Shown one piece after another: positions 1-8,244 of a stretch of DNA of 64,000 nt. The notes beneath the pieces are model-generated. The model had not been told where the DNA came from. It worked only from the letters and a program-made list of their open reading frames with translations, and ran no database searches. Position 1 is the stretch's first letter, and each line of letters starts with the position of its first letter. A program made the position numbers and the translations under genes. The stretch covers positions 26,487-90,486 of the forward strand of contig JAPSFM010000011.1 in the NCBI GenBank assembly GCA_035063885.1, written 5' to 3'. The stretch comes from CAADGY01 sp900696665. Its GTDB lineage: Bacteria; Acidobacteriota; Terriglobia; Bryobacterales; Bryobacteraceae.

Positions 1-18
1 TGGGAAAGGAACCACAAC

Positions 19-786
19 ATGTTTGAGCAAACCTTTGTAGAGGGAGGGAAAACAAGGAAGCCGTGGACTGTCGCGCTTTCGTTTTTCCTCCAATGCATTC
101 TGGTGGGGCTGATCGTGCTGATCCCCCTGATCTGGACTGATGTCCTTCCGCAAGGCACGCTGACCAGCTTCCTGGTGGCTCCGCCTCCGCCTCCCCCGCC
201 GCCTCCCCCACCCGCGGCCGCTCCGGTGAAGGTGGTCAAGGTTATCCCGCGGCAGTTCGACGCCGGCAGGTTGATGGCGCCCAAGCAGATCCCGAAAGAG
301 ATCGCGATGATTAAGGAAGAGGAGTTGCCGCCTCCGATGTCTGGAGCCGTTGGTGTTGTAGGCGGCGTTCCCGGTGGCGTCCCTGGTGGGACTGCCGGCG
401 GCGTCATCGGTGGAATCATCGGCTCGGTGCCCGTAGCCGCGCCTCCACCGCCTCCGCCTCCAGCGGTGAAAGAGGCCCCCAAACCGGTTACCCCACAGCG
501 TATTCGCGTTGGTGGAAATGTGCAGGCCGCAAGATTGATCAAGCAGCCCAGGCCCTCCTATCCGCCTCTGGCCAAGCAGGCGCGTATTCAAGGCACGGTG
601 CGCTTTAACGCGATCATTGGAAGGGATGGCACAATCCAGAACCTGCAACTTGTCAGCGGGCACCCGCTGTTGGTGCCGTCGGCGACGGAGGCAGTGCGTC
701 AATGGGTTTATCAGCCGACTCTCCTCAACGGGGAGCCGGTGGAAGTAGTTACGCAGATCGACGTGAATTTCACGTTGCAGCAGTAG
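19..786 (+). CDS. tonB: TonB-family energy transducer
   Basis: A 255-residue TonB-like protein, which links the ExbB/ExbD proton channel to outer-membrane receptors across the periplasm. It has a short cytoplasmic N-terminus, one membrane helix at about residues 18-40, and a proline run at about 55-65 followed by a second proline cluster near 143-149. A Gly/Val-rich spacer lies between them. The C-terminal TonB domain (about 175-255) contains the typical SYPPLAKQARIQGTVRF and VRQWVYQP motifs and ends in NFTLQQ. A purine-rich ribosome site (gggaaagga) precedes the ATG. It is the first gene of a TonB-ExbB-ExbD-ExbD set on the same strand. The spacer is of low complexity, so its exact receptor partners cannot be read from sequence. 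Confidence 0.93.
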   Translation: MFEQTFVEGGKTRKPWTVALSFFLQCILVGLIVLIPLIWTDVLPQGTLTSFLVAPPPPPPPPPPPAAAPVKVVKVIPRQFDAGRLMAPKQIPKEIAMIKEEELPPPMSGAVGVVGGVPGGVPGGTAGGVIGGIIGSVPVAAPPPPPPPAVKEAPKPVTPQRIRVGGNVQAARLIKQPRPSYPPLAKQARIQGTVRFNAIIGRDGTIQNLQLVSGHPLLVPSATEAVRQWVYQPTLLNGEPVEVVTQIDVNFTLQQ

Positions 787-792
787 GATTGC

Positions 793-832
793 GCGGTTCC
801 GCGAGCCCGCTGCGCCGGGCGAGGGGAACCGC
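793..832 (+). terminator. Hairpin between tonB and exbB
   Basis: An inverted repeat, GCGGTTCC at 793-800 against GGAACCGC at 825-832. The intervening bases can form a second inner stem (GCCCG/CGGGC). No T-run follows, so it is not a classic intrinsic terminator. It could be an attenuator or an mRNA-stabilising structure between the tonB and exbB cistrons. The pairing is directly visible; the function is inferred. Confidence 0.4.
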
Positions 833-913
833 AGAGTGCTGGTGGTGTCAAAACCAAATAGTGAACCAATAGTGCAAAAGAGAAGTTAAATCAACTCGCA
901 GGAGAAAGAAACT

Positions 914-1648
914 ATGCTTTTACAGTTGCAAGTGTGGGCCTTCGTGCTATTGCAGGAAGGCGGAGCGATCGCCTTCGATGCCCGCTCCATGTGGAACCAG
1001 ATGGGGTGGATGGCCAAAGTGGTGGTGATCGCGCTCTTCTTTATGTCGGCCTGGTCGATTGGAGTCATGATCGACAGGCTGATTGCTTACAGTGGGGCCC
1101 GTAAACAATCCCGGCAATTTGCTCCGGCGGTTGCTGGTGCGCTTCGCGAGGGAAAGCTCGATGAAGCGATCAAAATCGCGGATCGCTACAAGAAGAGCCA
1201 TTTGGCAAAGGTTGTCGTAGCGGGCCTTCAGGAGTTCCGAGCGCACCAGTTGAGCAATGAGATTCCCGGTGAAGAAATCGAAGCATCCAAACGTGCACTG
1301 GAGCGCGCGGAAGCTATTGTGCATGCCGAGTTGAAGCGCGGCATCAGCAGCTTGGCAACCATCGGCTCTACCGCACCGTTCGTCGGACTGTTCGGAACGG
1401 TCGTCGGTATCATCAACGCGTTTCACGGCATTTCGTCCGAGAAATCCACGGGCCTTGGGGCTGTGGCCGGCGGTATTTCCGAAGCTCTGGTCGCCACCGC
1501 TATCGGTTTGTTTGTGGCTATTCCGGCCGTCTGGATGTTCAACTACTTCACAAACAAACTCGAGGCGTTTGACGTGGAGATGGGTAACTCGAGTTCGGAA
1601 CTGATCGATTACTTCCTGAAGCGCTCACAGCGGACCGTCAGTAAGTAA
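914..1648 (+). CDS. exbB: ExbB/TolQ/MotA-family proton channel
   Basis: A 244-residue inner-membrane protein of the MotA/TolQ/ExbB family. With ExbD it uses proton motive force to drive TonB. There is an N-terminal membrane helix at about residues 34-54, a cytoplasmic loop, then the family signature helices from about 150 (APFVGLFGTVVGIINAF) and 180 to 210 (GGISEALVATAIGLFVAIP). The ATG is preceded by a good AGGAG site 9-10 bases upstream. Length and topology are normal for ExbB. It sits between a TonB gene and two ExbD genes, which supports ExbB rather than MotA. Confidence 0.95.
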   Translation: MLLQLQVWAFVLLQEGGAIAFDARSMWNQMGWMAKVVVIALFFMSAWSIGVMIDRLIAYSGARKQSRQFAPAVAGALREGKLDEAIKIADRYKKSHLAKVVVAGLQEFRAHQLSNEIPGEEIEASKRALERAEAIVHAELKRGISSLATIGSTAPFVGLFGTVVGIINAFHGISSEKSTGLGAVAGGISEALVATAIGLFVAIPAVWMFNYFTNKLEAFDVEMGNSSSELIDYFLKRSQRTVSK

Positions 1649-1681
1649 TTCGTATTGGTGAACTATCCGGCGAGTTGAGAT

Positions 1682-1711
1682 TTCCGGCGCGGTTTGTGAA
1701 CCGCGCCGGAA
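1682..1711 (+). terminator. Perfect 13-bp hairpin between exbB and exbD
   Basis: A perfect inverted repeat: 13 bases at 1682-1694 pair fully with 1699-1711, leaving a 4-base loop (TGTG). It lies in the 99-base gap between exbB and the first exbD and has no following T-run. It is probably an mRNA processing, stabilising or attenuating element that sets the ExbB:ExbD ratio. Structure is seen; role is inferred. Confidence 0.55.
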
Positions 1712-1747
1712 GCAATGCAGACACCGGAATGAGGCAGGGAGGATGGA

Positions 1748-2203
1748 ATGGAAAAGAAAAAAGGGCCGGCCCCGATGGCCGACATCAACGTCGTTCCGAT
1801 GGCGGACATTATGCTCGTCATGCTGATCATCTTCATGGTGATCACGCCCATGCTTTCCAAAGGCGTGAGCGTCGACCTGGTGCGGACGAAAAACCCGATT
1901 GCCATGCAGGCGGCCGACAAAGACGACGCAGTGCTGGTCGCCGTCACACGCGACGGGAAAGTATTCCTGGGAACAACCCAAACCAGCCCGGATCAACTTC
2001 CCCAAAAAGTCAAGGACTTGCTGACGAGCAAACTCGACAAGACGGTTTACTTGAAGGCCGACTCCCGCTCGCGGTATGAAAGGGTGGTAGAGGTCGTCGA
2101 TAACCTGCGTGCGGCTGGTGTCGACCAGTTAGGACTGCTCACCGAGCAGATCAAGGAACGCGGCGCGGAAAGCACGCCGGAAGCACCCGCCCCGGGGGTC
2201 TGA
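1748..2203 (+). CDS. exbD: ExbD/TolR-family protein (first copy)
   Basis: A 151-residue biopolymer transport protein of the ExbD/TolR family. The N-terminal motif NVVPMADIMLVMLIIFMV (about residues 13-30) carries the membrane aspartate needed for proton flow in this family. A periplasmic domain follows. The ATG at 1748 has a GGGAGGA ribosome site. It is followed 40 bases later by a second exbD, so the channel may use a mixed ExbD pair. It ends in an Ala/Pro/Glu-rich tail. Confidence 0.94.
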   Translation: MEKKKGPAPMADINVVPMADIMLVMLIIFMVITPMLSKGVSVDLVRTKNPIAMQAADKDDAVLVAVTRDGKVFLGTTQTSPDQLPQKVKDLLTSKLDKTVYLKADSRSRYERVVEVVDNLRAAGVDQLGLLTEQIKERGAESTPEAPAPGV

Positions 2204-2243
2204 AGAGGCCGCCGGTAAGGTTAATCAGAAAAGGAGTTTCTTT

Positions 2244-2669
2244 ATGGGAATGGCAGTGGGCAACAAAGGCGGCTCGATGGCCGACATCAACATCACGCCT
2301 TTCATCGACGTTCTGCTGGTGCTGCTGATCATTTTTATGGTCATTACGCCGTTGACTCCCAAAGGCCTGGAAGCGCTGGTCCCTCAGCCGCCTCCACCGA
2401 ACGCTCAGCCCCAAAAGGCGGACGACCGTACCGTGGTCATCATCATCAACCGTGACCATTCGATGATGTTGAATACGGAACAGACAGACGAATCCCGGCT
2501 GGGTAAGCGTCTGGAAGAGGTCTTCAAAACCAGGGCCGAGCGTGTGGTCTTCGTCAAGGCGGATCCCGACCTCGAATTCCAGTACGTTGCCAGGGCCATC
2601 GACATCGCCAAAGGTGCGGGAATCGACAAAGTCGGTTTAATGACCGCCAAGGTCGAAGCGGGCGAATAG
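2244..2669 (+). CDS. exbD: ExbD/TolR-family protein (second copy)
   Basis: A 141-residue ExbD/TolR protein. The membrane segment INITPFIDVLLVLLIIFMV (about residues 15-33) has the conserved Asp. The periplasmic domain includes the common VFVKADPDLEFQYVARAI stretch. It is diverged from the preceding exbD, including a short proline cluster after the membrane helix, so the two copies are not a recent duplication. The start ATG has an AAAGGAG site. It forms one transcription unit with its neighbours, judging from spacing and strand. Confidence 0.94.
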   Translation: MGMAVGNKGGSMADINITPFIDVLLVLLIIFMVITPLTPKGLEALVPQPPPPNAQPQKADDRTVVIIINRDHSMMLNTEQTDESRLGKRLEEVFKTRAERVVFVKADPDLEFQYVARAIDIAKGAGIDKVGLMTAKVEAGE

Positions 2670-2693
2670 AGATATCAGGTTCGAGGCACACGT

Positions 2694-3503
2694 ATGAAGC
2701 GGAAATATTTTGTTTCTATCTTTCTGATCGCAACTTTATTTTTGTTTGGTTGTGACAAGTTGAAATCCCGGGATCAATTGAATAAGGGTGTACGGGCCTA
2801 CACCAGCGCCAAGTACCAGGAAGCCGTCGAGCATTTCAAGACGGCTATCGATCTTGATCCGACAAACCCTAACGCAAAGCTGTACCTGGCGACGGCGTAC
2901 ATGATCCAGTACATCCCAGGCGCTGAATCTCCCGAGAACATCCAGATGGCGCAGGCGGCGCACGATCAGTTCCTGCAAGTTCTCGAGCAGGATCCAAAGA
3001 ATTCCGTAGCAATGGCATCCATCGCTCTCCTCTACTTCAATCAGAAAAAAATGGATGAGGCACGGGACTGGTACCTGAAGCTGATCCAGGTTGATCCCAA
3101 CAATAAGGAAGCCTTCTACACGCTAGGGGTCATCGCTTGGACCAAGACTTACCAGGATCGCATGGAAGCCCGCGCCAAACTCGGGATGAAGCCGGAAGAC
3201 CCGGGTCCGCTCAAAGACAAAAAAGTTCGTGAGGAGTTGAAAACGAAGAATCTCGACACTATCAATCAGGGCATTCAATTCCTCGAGAAAGCACTTTCGA
3301 TCGATGCCGAATACGACGACGCGATGGCCTACCTGAACCTGCTGCATCGCGAGCGTGCGGATTTGGCCGACTCGCAGGATCTATACAAGAAAGACATCGA
3401 GGTGGCCGATAACTGGGTGCAGAAGACTCTTGAAACCAAGAAGATCAAAGCAGCCAGAATGCCCGGTGCTACCGGTATCACAACCGAAGAATCCACCCAG
3501 TAG
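2694..3503 (+). CDS. TPR-repeat lipoprotein
   Basis: A 269-residue predicted lipoprotein. The signal sequence MKRKYFVSIFLIATLFLFGC ends in a lipobox cysteine at residue 20. The mature part is made of tetratricopeptide repeats (for example around 28-60, 100-135 and 135-165: ALLYFNQKKMDEARDWYLK, AFYTLGVIAWT). It follows exbD by 24 bases and probably belongs to the TonB-system operon. TPR lipoproteins usually act as periplasmic scaffolds; the partner is unknown. The last 20 residues are low in structure. Confidence 0.88.
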   Translation: MKRKYFVSIFLIATLFLFGCDKLKSRDQLNKGVRAYTSAKYQEAVEHFKTAIDLDPTNPNAKLYLATAYMIQYIPGAESPENIQMAQAAHDQFLQVLEQDPKNSVAMASIALLYFNQKKMDEARDWYLKLIQVDPNNKEAFYTLGVIAWTKTYQDRMEARAKLGMKPEDPGPLKDKKVREELKTKNLDTINQGIQFLEKALSIDAEYDDAMAYLNLLHRERADLADSQDLYKKDIEVADNWVQKTLETKKIKAARMPGATGITTEESTQ

Positions 3504-3535
3504 CGTCTGGATTCCTCGTCTCCACTCAGTTCTCC

Positions 3536-3570
3536 TATAATAGTAAGTGGGCGGTCCGGTTGGGCCGCCC
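3536..3570 (+). promoter_or_regulatory. TATAAT box and hairpin in front of rel
   Basis: A perfect -10 hexamer TATAAT lies at 3536-3541; no convincing -35 is seen. Eight bases later a strong hairpin begins: 3549-3557 pairs with 3562-3570 (nine pairs, one of them G-U) around the 4-base loop GGTT. If transcription starts about 7 bases after the -10 box, the rel mRNA would begin at the foot of this hairpin. Alternatively the hairpin plus CTTTC terminates the upstream operon. Both readings are inference. Confidence 0.45.
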
Positions 3571-3577
3571 CTTTCAT

Positions 3578-5791
3578 ATGCCAGAACCGACTCAGGTCAG
3601 TCTCCCTGAGGCCGACGTGATCCCACCAGCGGTGGAAGAGCAGTATGCGGATCTCGAGGCACAAGTTCGTCAAGCGCGTCCCTCCGAAGATCTGGAACCA
3701 CTGCGGAGCGCCTACAGATTTGCGGCCCGGCGCCACGCCGGTCAGAAGCGGAAATCCGGCGAGCCGTATATCATGCATCCACTCGAAGTCACCCGGATTC
3801 TGGCTGGTATGCAGATGGATATGGTGTGTCTGCAAACCGCCCTGGTTCACGACACCGTCGAAGACACCGGCGCCACCATCGAGGAAATCAGGAAGCTATT
3901 CGGCGAGGAGGTGGCGCGGTGCGTGGACGGGCTCACCAAACTGAGTAAAGTGCAGCTTTACTCGCGGGAGGAGCGCCAGGCGGAAAGCGTCCGCAAGATG
4001 TTGCTCGCGATGGTGACCGACATCCGTGTGGTGATCGTTAAACTTGCCGACCGGCTTCATAACATGCGCACTCTGGAGAGCCTGTCGCCGGAGCGTCAGC
4101 ATAAAATCGCGCAGGAAACCCTCGAGATCTACTCTCCTATCGCGCACCGCCTCGGAATGGGCAAAGTGCGCGGCGAACTGGAAGACCTGTCCTTCAGCTT
4201 TCTCGAGCCCGAAGAGTACCGGAGCATTGTGGAGCAGATTGAATCGCGGCGGCTCGCCAACCACGATTTCCTCGAGGAGATCAAGCGCACGGTCGAATTG
4301 AAACTGTCGCGGGAGGGTATTCCAGCCACTGTGGAAGGCCGGTTGAAACGCGCCTACTCGGTTTACCTGAAGATCAAACGGCAAAAGATCGGAATCGACC
4401 AGGTGTACGATCTGCTGGCATTGCGAATCATCACCGAGTCTGTGAAGAACTGCTATGCGGCGCTGGGCGTCATCCACAACGAATGGCACCCGATTCCGGG
4501 CAGGATAAAGGACTTTATAGCGATTCCCCGCCCCAACCTATACCAGTCACTGCATACGTCGGTGATCGGCCCCGGAGGACAGGCTTTCGAAGTGCAGATC
4601 CGGACCGAGGAGATGCACCGCATTGCCGAAGAAGGAATTGCCGCTCACTGGAAATACAAGGAAGGGCGGAAAGGCGGCAACGAAGACGACCACCGTATCA
4701 GTTGGCTGAGGCAGCTCGTCGAGTGGCAGCGCGAGATGCGCGATCCTGGCGAGTTCATGTCCACGCTGAAGGTGGATTTGTATCCGGAAGAGGTCTATAC
4801 GTTCACGCCACGGGGAAGGGTGATTGTCCTGCCCCGCGACGCTACGCCCATCGATTTTGCCTACGCCATTCACACCGACGTGGGGCACACGTGCGTAGGC
4901 GCCAAGGTGAACGGCCGGATTGTTCCGCTTAAGTACGCGCTGAAGAACGGCGACGTCGTCGAGATCCTCACGCAACCGGGTCACCAGCCGAGCAAAGACT
5001 GGCTCAGCGTAGTAAAGACCTCCCGCGCCCGCAACAAGATAAAGCACGTCATCAACACGACGGAACGGGCGAAATCGATCGAGATCGGCCAGAAATACCT
5101 GGAGAAGGAAGCGCGCCGGCTTTCCGTTCAACTCTCCAAGGCGGGCCGGGCCGACTTGGAGCGCGTTGCGTCCGAGTACGGCTTCAGCAAGAGCGAAGAT
5201 CTGTACGCCGCGCTGGGGTATGGCCGTTTCTCACCCCGCCAGGTCTTGCAGAAGATCGCGCCCGACCAGATACCGCCTGAGCCGGTCGAGCCACCGCGCG
5301 CACCCTCCGCGCCGGCCGTGGACGGGAAGACCGCGGGCGATCTTGTTGTCCGCGTCAAAGGGATGGACGATCTGCTGGTATACCGCGCCAAGTGCTGCAA
5401 CCCTATCCGCGGAGAAGCGATCGTCGGATACATCACGCGCGGGAAAGGCGTAGCGGTCCACTCTAAGCATTGCCCGAACGTCCAAAGCTTGATGTACGAA
5501 GTGGAGCGCCGGATCGATGTCGAGTGGGCGCGAGCCACTACTGAAGCATTTCCTGTGAAAATGATTGTAGTCACCGACGACCGGCCCGGAATGCTGAACC
5601 AGCTGACATCCGTGCTGTTCAACGAGAAAAGCAACATCCGCACGTTGGAAGCACGCTCCGATGACCGGCGCGGCGGCGACGGAGCCATCATCGATATGAC
5701 GGTAGAGATCAGAGACAAGAAACAGTTAGAGCGTCTTTTGAGCGCCATCCGTAGAATTTCCGGCGTACGCGATGTCGAGAGGGTGCAGTAA
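3578..5791 (+). CDS. rel: Bifunctional (p)ppGpp synthetase/hydrolase
   Basis: A RelA/SpoT-family enzyme of 737 residues from the ATG at 3578; a TTG at 3560 in the upstream hairpin loop is an alternative start. It makes (p)ppGpp from GTP/GDP and ATP and breaks it down. Domains in order: HD hydrolase (about 40-190) with intact His53 and the VHD of TALVHDTVEDT; synthetase (about 250-360, with the RIKDFIAIPRPNLYQSLHT segment); TGS (about 404-467); a Cys/His-containing region with CCNPIRGE; and a C-terminal ACT domain (about 660-737). The complete HD motif argues for a bifunctional Rel rather than a synthetase-only RelA. No Shine-Dalgarno is visible before ATG 3578. The stop overlaps the next gene by one base (TAATG). 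Confidence 0.96.
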   Translation: MPEPTQVSLPEADVIPPAVEEQYADLEAQVRQARPSEDLEPLRSAYRFAARRHAGQKRKSGEPYIMHPLEVTRILAGMQMDMVCLQTALVHDTVEDTGATIEEIRKLFGEEVARCVDGLTKLSKVQLYSREERQAESVRKMLLAMVTDIRVVIVKLADRLHNMRTLESLSPERQHKIAQETLEIYSPIAHRLGMGKVRGELEDLSFSFLEPEEYRSIVEQIESRRLANHDFLEEIKRTVELKLSREGIPATVEGRLKRAYSVYLKIKRQKIGIDQVYDLLALRIITESVKNCYAALGVIHNEWHPIPGRIKDFIAIPRPNLYQSLHTSVIGPGGQAFEVQIRTEEMHRIAEEGIAAHWKYKEGRKGGNEDDHRISWLRQLVEWQREMRDPGEFMSTLKVDLYPEEVYTFTPRGRVIVLPRDATPIDFAYAIHTDVGHTCVGAKVNGRIVPLKYALKNGDVVEILTQPGHQPSKDWLSVVKTSRARNKIKHVINTTERAKSIEIGQKYLEKEARRLSVQLSKAGRADLERVASEYGFSKSEDLYAALGYGRFSPRQVLQKIAPDQIPPEPVEPPRAPSAPAVDGKTAGDLVVRVKGMDDLLVYRAKCCNPIRGEAIVGYITRGKGVAVHSKHCPNVQSLMYEVERRIDVEWARATTEAFPVKMIVVTDDRPGMLNQLTSVLFNEKSNIRTLEARSDDRRGGDGAIIDMTVEIRDKKQLERLLSAIRRISGVRDVERVQ

Positions 5792-6162
5792 TGAACTCCG
5801 CCAATAATCCCGAACACCTCGCCATCTCGAAGTCCAAAGGAGTCAGGATCGATTGGCAGGACGGGCATCACAGCGAGTACACAGTGGCTTACCTTCGCGA
5901 TGAATGCCCTTGCGCCACCTGTACGGGCGCGCACGGAACGGAGCCGCAGAAGAGCGATTATTCCGCTCCGGACAATCCCTTTCAAATGTACAAGCCCGCG
6001 CTGAAAATGCTGTCCGTAGAGCCTGTCGGCGGCTACGCCATCCGAATTAACTGGAGCGACGGGCACAATACGGGAATCTACTCGTGGGAGCATCTACGCG
6101 CGATTTGCCCCTGTCAGGAATGCGAAGCGAAGCGCACCGCCCACGCGGCAACCGGGGGCTAG
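5791..6162 (+). CDS. DUF971 family protein
   Basis: A 123-residue protein of the DUF971 family, the domain also found at the N-terminus of gamma-butyrobetaine hydroxylase. Two repeat-like halves each carry a CPCxxC motif (CPCATC near residue 46, CPCQEC near 110), suggesting a metal or Fe-S binding role. WQDGHHSEY and WSDGHNTGIYSW are the matching core motifs. The ATG overlaps the rel stop by one base, implying translational coupling. DUF971 genes often sit near Fe-S or MRP-like genes; the link with Rel here has no known explanation. Confidence 0.85.
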   Translation: MNSANNPEHLAISKSKGVRIDWQDGHHSEYTVAYLRDECPCATCTGAHGTEPQKSDYSAPDNPFQMYKPALKMLSVEPVGGYAIRINWSDGHNTGIYSWEHLRAICPCQECEAKRTAHAATGG

Positions 6163-6165
6163 CCT

Positions 6166-6783
6166 CTACTTCTTCCAACTGACGGAGATACCCTGTTTTC
6201 CACGCCCCAGGTTTACGATCTCGGTTTTCAGTTGCGGGTCGGACCGGATGCGGGCCAGGAAATCCTGCATATCTCGCGGGTGCGATGTGACGTTGTGCGC
6301 GGTGATAACGCCGCCCGAGCGGACCTTGGGCAGCACGAGTTCCAGATACTTTCCGTAGTCCGGCTTCCAGGCATCGATGAACACCATATCGAAGGGGCCA
6401 TCGATTTTTTTCAGTTCCTGTAAAGCGTCAGTAAGGCGTGAATCGATCAGCGGCGCCACGCCCGTGTCGCGGAAGTTTTGCTGCGCAAGGGAATACCGGC
6501 CGTTGTCGATCTCGAGTGTTATCAGCTTCCCGCCGGTATCGCGCAACCCCAGCGCAAGCCAGATGCCTGAATAACCATTCGACGTCCCGATCTCAAGAAC
6601 TCTTTTCGCACGAACCTGCCGAACAAGATCCGAGAGAAATTCTCCTTCCGCGGCCTCGATGTTCATATTGCCGCGTTGAGTAGAGCGGATGACCGCGAGC
6701 CGTTCCAGGACTTCTTCCCGGCTTGGTGTGTTGGCAGCGGCGAGAACGATTAATGATACGAATACGGCAATGGAATACTTCAT
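6166..6783 (-). CDS. O-methyltransferase-like protein with signal peptide
   Basis: A 205-residue class I SAM-dependent methyltransferase resembling the caffeoyl-CoA/catechol O-methyltransferase (Methyltransf_24) group. The SAM-binding glycine loop is VLEIGTSNGYSGIWLA at about residues 60-75; the acidic residue ending strand 2 is in LITLEIDNG; the DMVFIDAWK motif follows near 135. The first 18 residues look like a signal peptide (MKYSIAVFVSLIVLAAAN). That is odd, because SAM is not expected outside the cytoplasm. It is convergent with DUF971, with 3 bases between the stops, and downstream of the TonB-like gene on the same strand. Substrate unknown. Confidence 0.85.
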   Translation of the reverse strand: MKYSIAVFVSLIVLAAANTPSREEVLERLAVIRSTQRGNMNIEAAEGEFLSDLVRQVRAKRVLEIGTSNGYSGIWLALGLRDTGGKLITLEIDNGRYSLAQQNFRDTGVAPLIDSRLTDALQELKKIDGPFDMVFIDAWKPDYGKYLELVLPKVRSGGVITAHNVTSHPRDMQDFLARIRSDPQLKTEIVNLGRGKQGISVSWKK

Positions 6784-6811
6784 GAGTCCCGAAAGAACTG
6801 CCCGCTGGTGG

Positions 6812-7834
6812 CTACAGAAGCCGGAAATTCACTTCAATGGTGGCTCCAACAGAGACAGGCTTGCCATCCTTAACGCCAGGTTTAAAGCGCCACTTCTGAA
6901 CGGCCTCGAGCGCTTTTTGATCGAGTCCGAGCCCGAGCGGGCGGACGACCTTGAGGTCGCGCGGCATACCCTTCTCGTCGACTACAACGTACAAAACCAC
7001 GGTACCCTGAAACTTTGCCTTGCGAGCCTCTTCCGAGTATTCCGGCTCAACTTTAAAGACCAGCGTAGGCGCGGAGACACCGCCGCCGATCTTGTACACG
7101 CCGCCGCCGAACCCGCCGCCTTCGCCCGGTCCAAACCCGGGACCCTTACCGGAACCGACACCGCCGCCGGAGCCTGTTCCGATGCCACCGCCCGAACCAG
7201 GACCGCTGGAGGGCGGGCCGATGCGGGCGAGCGGATCGCCATACTGCGACATGTTGATCTGCGGAAGCGGAGCGTCAGGCTGCACCACGATTGTGGGCTC
7301 CATGATCAGTTTCGGATTCGGATTGTTAACGACAGCCGCAGGGGGAGTAAACTGGCGTGAGGCAACCCTGGGAAGACGCCCTTTGCTGGGGGGTAGAGGA
7401 GATCGATCACCACCACCGCCTCCTCCGCCCATGAGTTGCTCCTTGGGCCTCATCTCTGGCAGGTAGGGTGCGATATCGGGCGCAACCAGGGTGACCGTTT
7501 CTTTGACTGTTTGCTGCACTGTCTCGTTTGTCCCGATGGCGAATACGAGTCCGACCACCGCGACGTGCAGCAGCATCGACGTGACGCCTGCGCGCTTTTC
7601 CTGGCCGCCGGAAAAACCCCAGATGTCTTTAACCGGCACGGGTTTGGAAGTCACTTCCAAGGGTGGCTGCTTTGGCGGGTGGATGGCATCCTTGACATTT
7701 TGGAAAAACGTCCGATACCAAGGTTTGTCGACCGTGACAGTGAGCATTTTCATCAGATGGTCATCGGCCCAGGAGTCACTTCCGAGCCCGGGGGCTGGAT
7801 TTTGCAGGCTGGTTGGTTGTTGCTCTGCCATCAT
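6812..7834 (-). CDS. TonB-family protein, glycine-rich
   Basis: A 340-residue TonB-family protein. About 85 cytoplasmic residues precede a single membrane helix (about 86-102, VTSMLLHVAVVGLVFAIG). A long periplasmic linker holds a seven-glycine run near 138-144 and a Gly/Ser-rich stretch at about 208-250. The C-terminal TonB domain (about 260-340) has PEYSEEARKAKFQGTVVLYV and VQKWRFKPG. It has no ExbB/ExbD of its own nearby and may share the set at the left end of the window. The long cytoplasmic N-terminal region is unlike classic TonB. A tandem ATG gives two possible starts one codon apart. Confidence 0.9.
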   Translation of the reverse strand: MMAEQQPTSLQNPAPGLGSDSWADDHLMKMLTVTVDKPWYRTFFQNVKDAIHPPKQPPLEVTSKPVPVKDIWGFSGGQEKRAGVTSMLLHVAVVGLVFAIGTNETVQQTVKETVTLVAPDIAPYLPEMRPKEQLMGGGGGGGDRSPLPPSKGRLPRVASRQFTPPAAVVNNPNPKLIMEPTIVVQPDAPLPQINMSQYGDPLARIGPPSSGPGSGGGIGTGSGGGVGSGKGPGFGPGEGGGFGGGVYKIGGGVSAPTLVFKVEPEYSEEARKAKFQGTVVLYVVVDEKGMPRDLKVVRPLGLGLDQKALEAVQKWRFKPGVKDGKPVSVGATIEVNFRLL

Positions 7835-8244
7835 CGTCTGGTTGGCTATCGTTCCTTCCTTCCCAGATTTATGGTTGGAAACTAAGCCGTCCCCAATTTC
7901 TAGGACGCCAGCGGTGTACGGAGGGTTGCGCTTTCGGAAGAAGAAACCGCCGCGGTCCTACCAAAAATTGTAGCATGCTCAGTCTATTATAGATCCATAC
8001 TTCTGAAAGCCATAGAAGAGTTTACAGCACCTCGGGTCTGTCCTTCGGCCCTACTCCTATTCCGCTTAGCATGTTCGGGGCCAAACAAGCAAGCCAGCCG
8101 CTGCACATTTCAGACGTCGTACTACCGATTTCGCGTGCAAAGCGGCCGGTTTCGGTTTACAATTGGCTAGCTCGGACTCATAAGTTGACGTTCATACGCT
8201 CGGCGTTATTAAGCCATGATGGCTTTGTGGGAGGTTTAAACGAT
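7835..8244. other. 410-base intergenic region between divergent genes
   Basis: No credible coding sequence is seen apart from an N-terminal extension frame of the small gene at 8245, which I reject. On the minus strand there is a perfect -10-like TATAAT at 7991-7986, upstream of the TonB-family gene, but no good -35 at the usual spacing. The rest appears to be leader or promoter DNA for the two divergent genes. Confidence 0.5.
8185..8212 (+). promoter_or_regulatory. Candidate sigma-70 promoter for the small membrane gene
   Basis: TTGACG at 8185-8190 (five of six matches) and TATTAA at 8207-8212 (four of six) are separated by 16 bases. They lie 33 bases before the start codon at 8245. The spacing and position are plausible but the -10 match is weak. 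Confidence 0.4.

Noticed and set aside
8071..8244. 58-codon extension of the small membrane gene
   Set aside because: No protein-like sequence; the ATG at 8245 has a good ribosome site.
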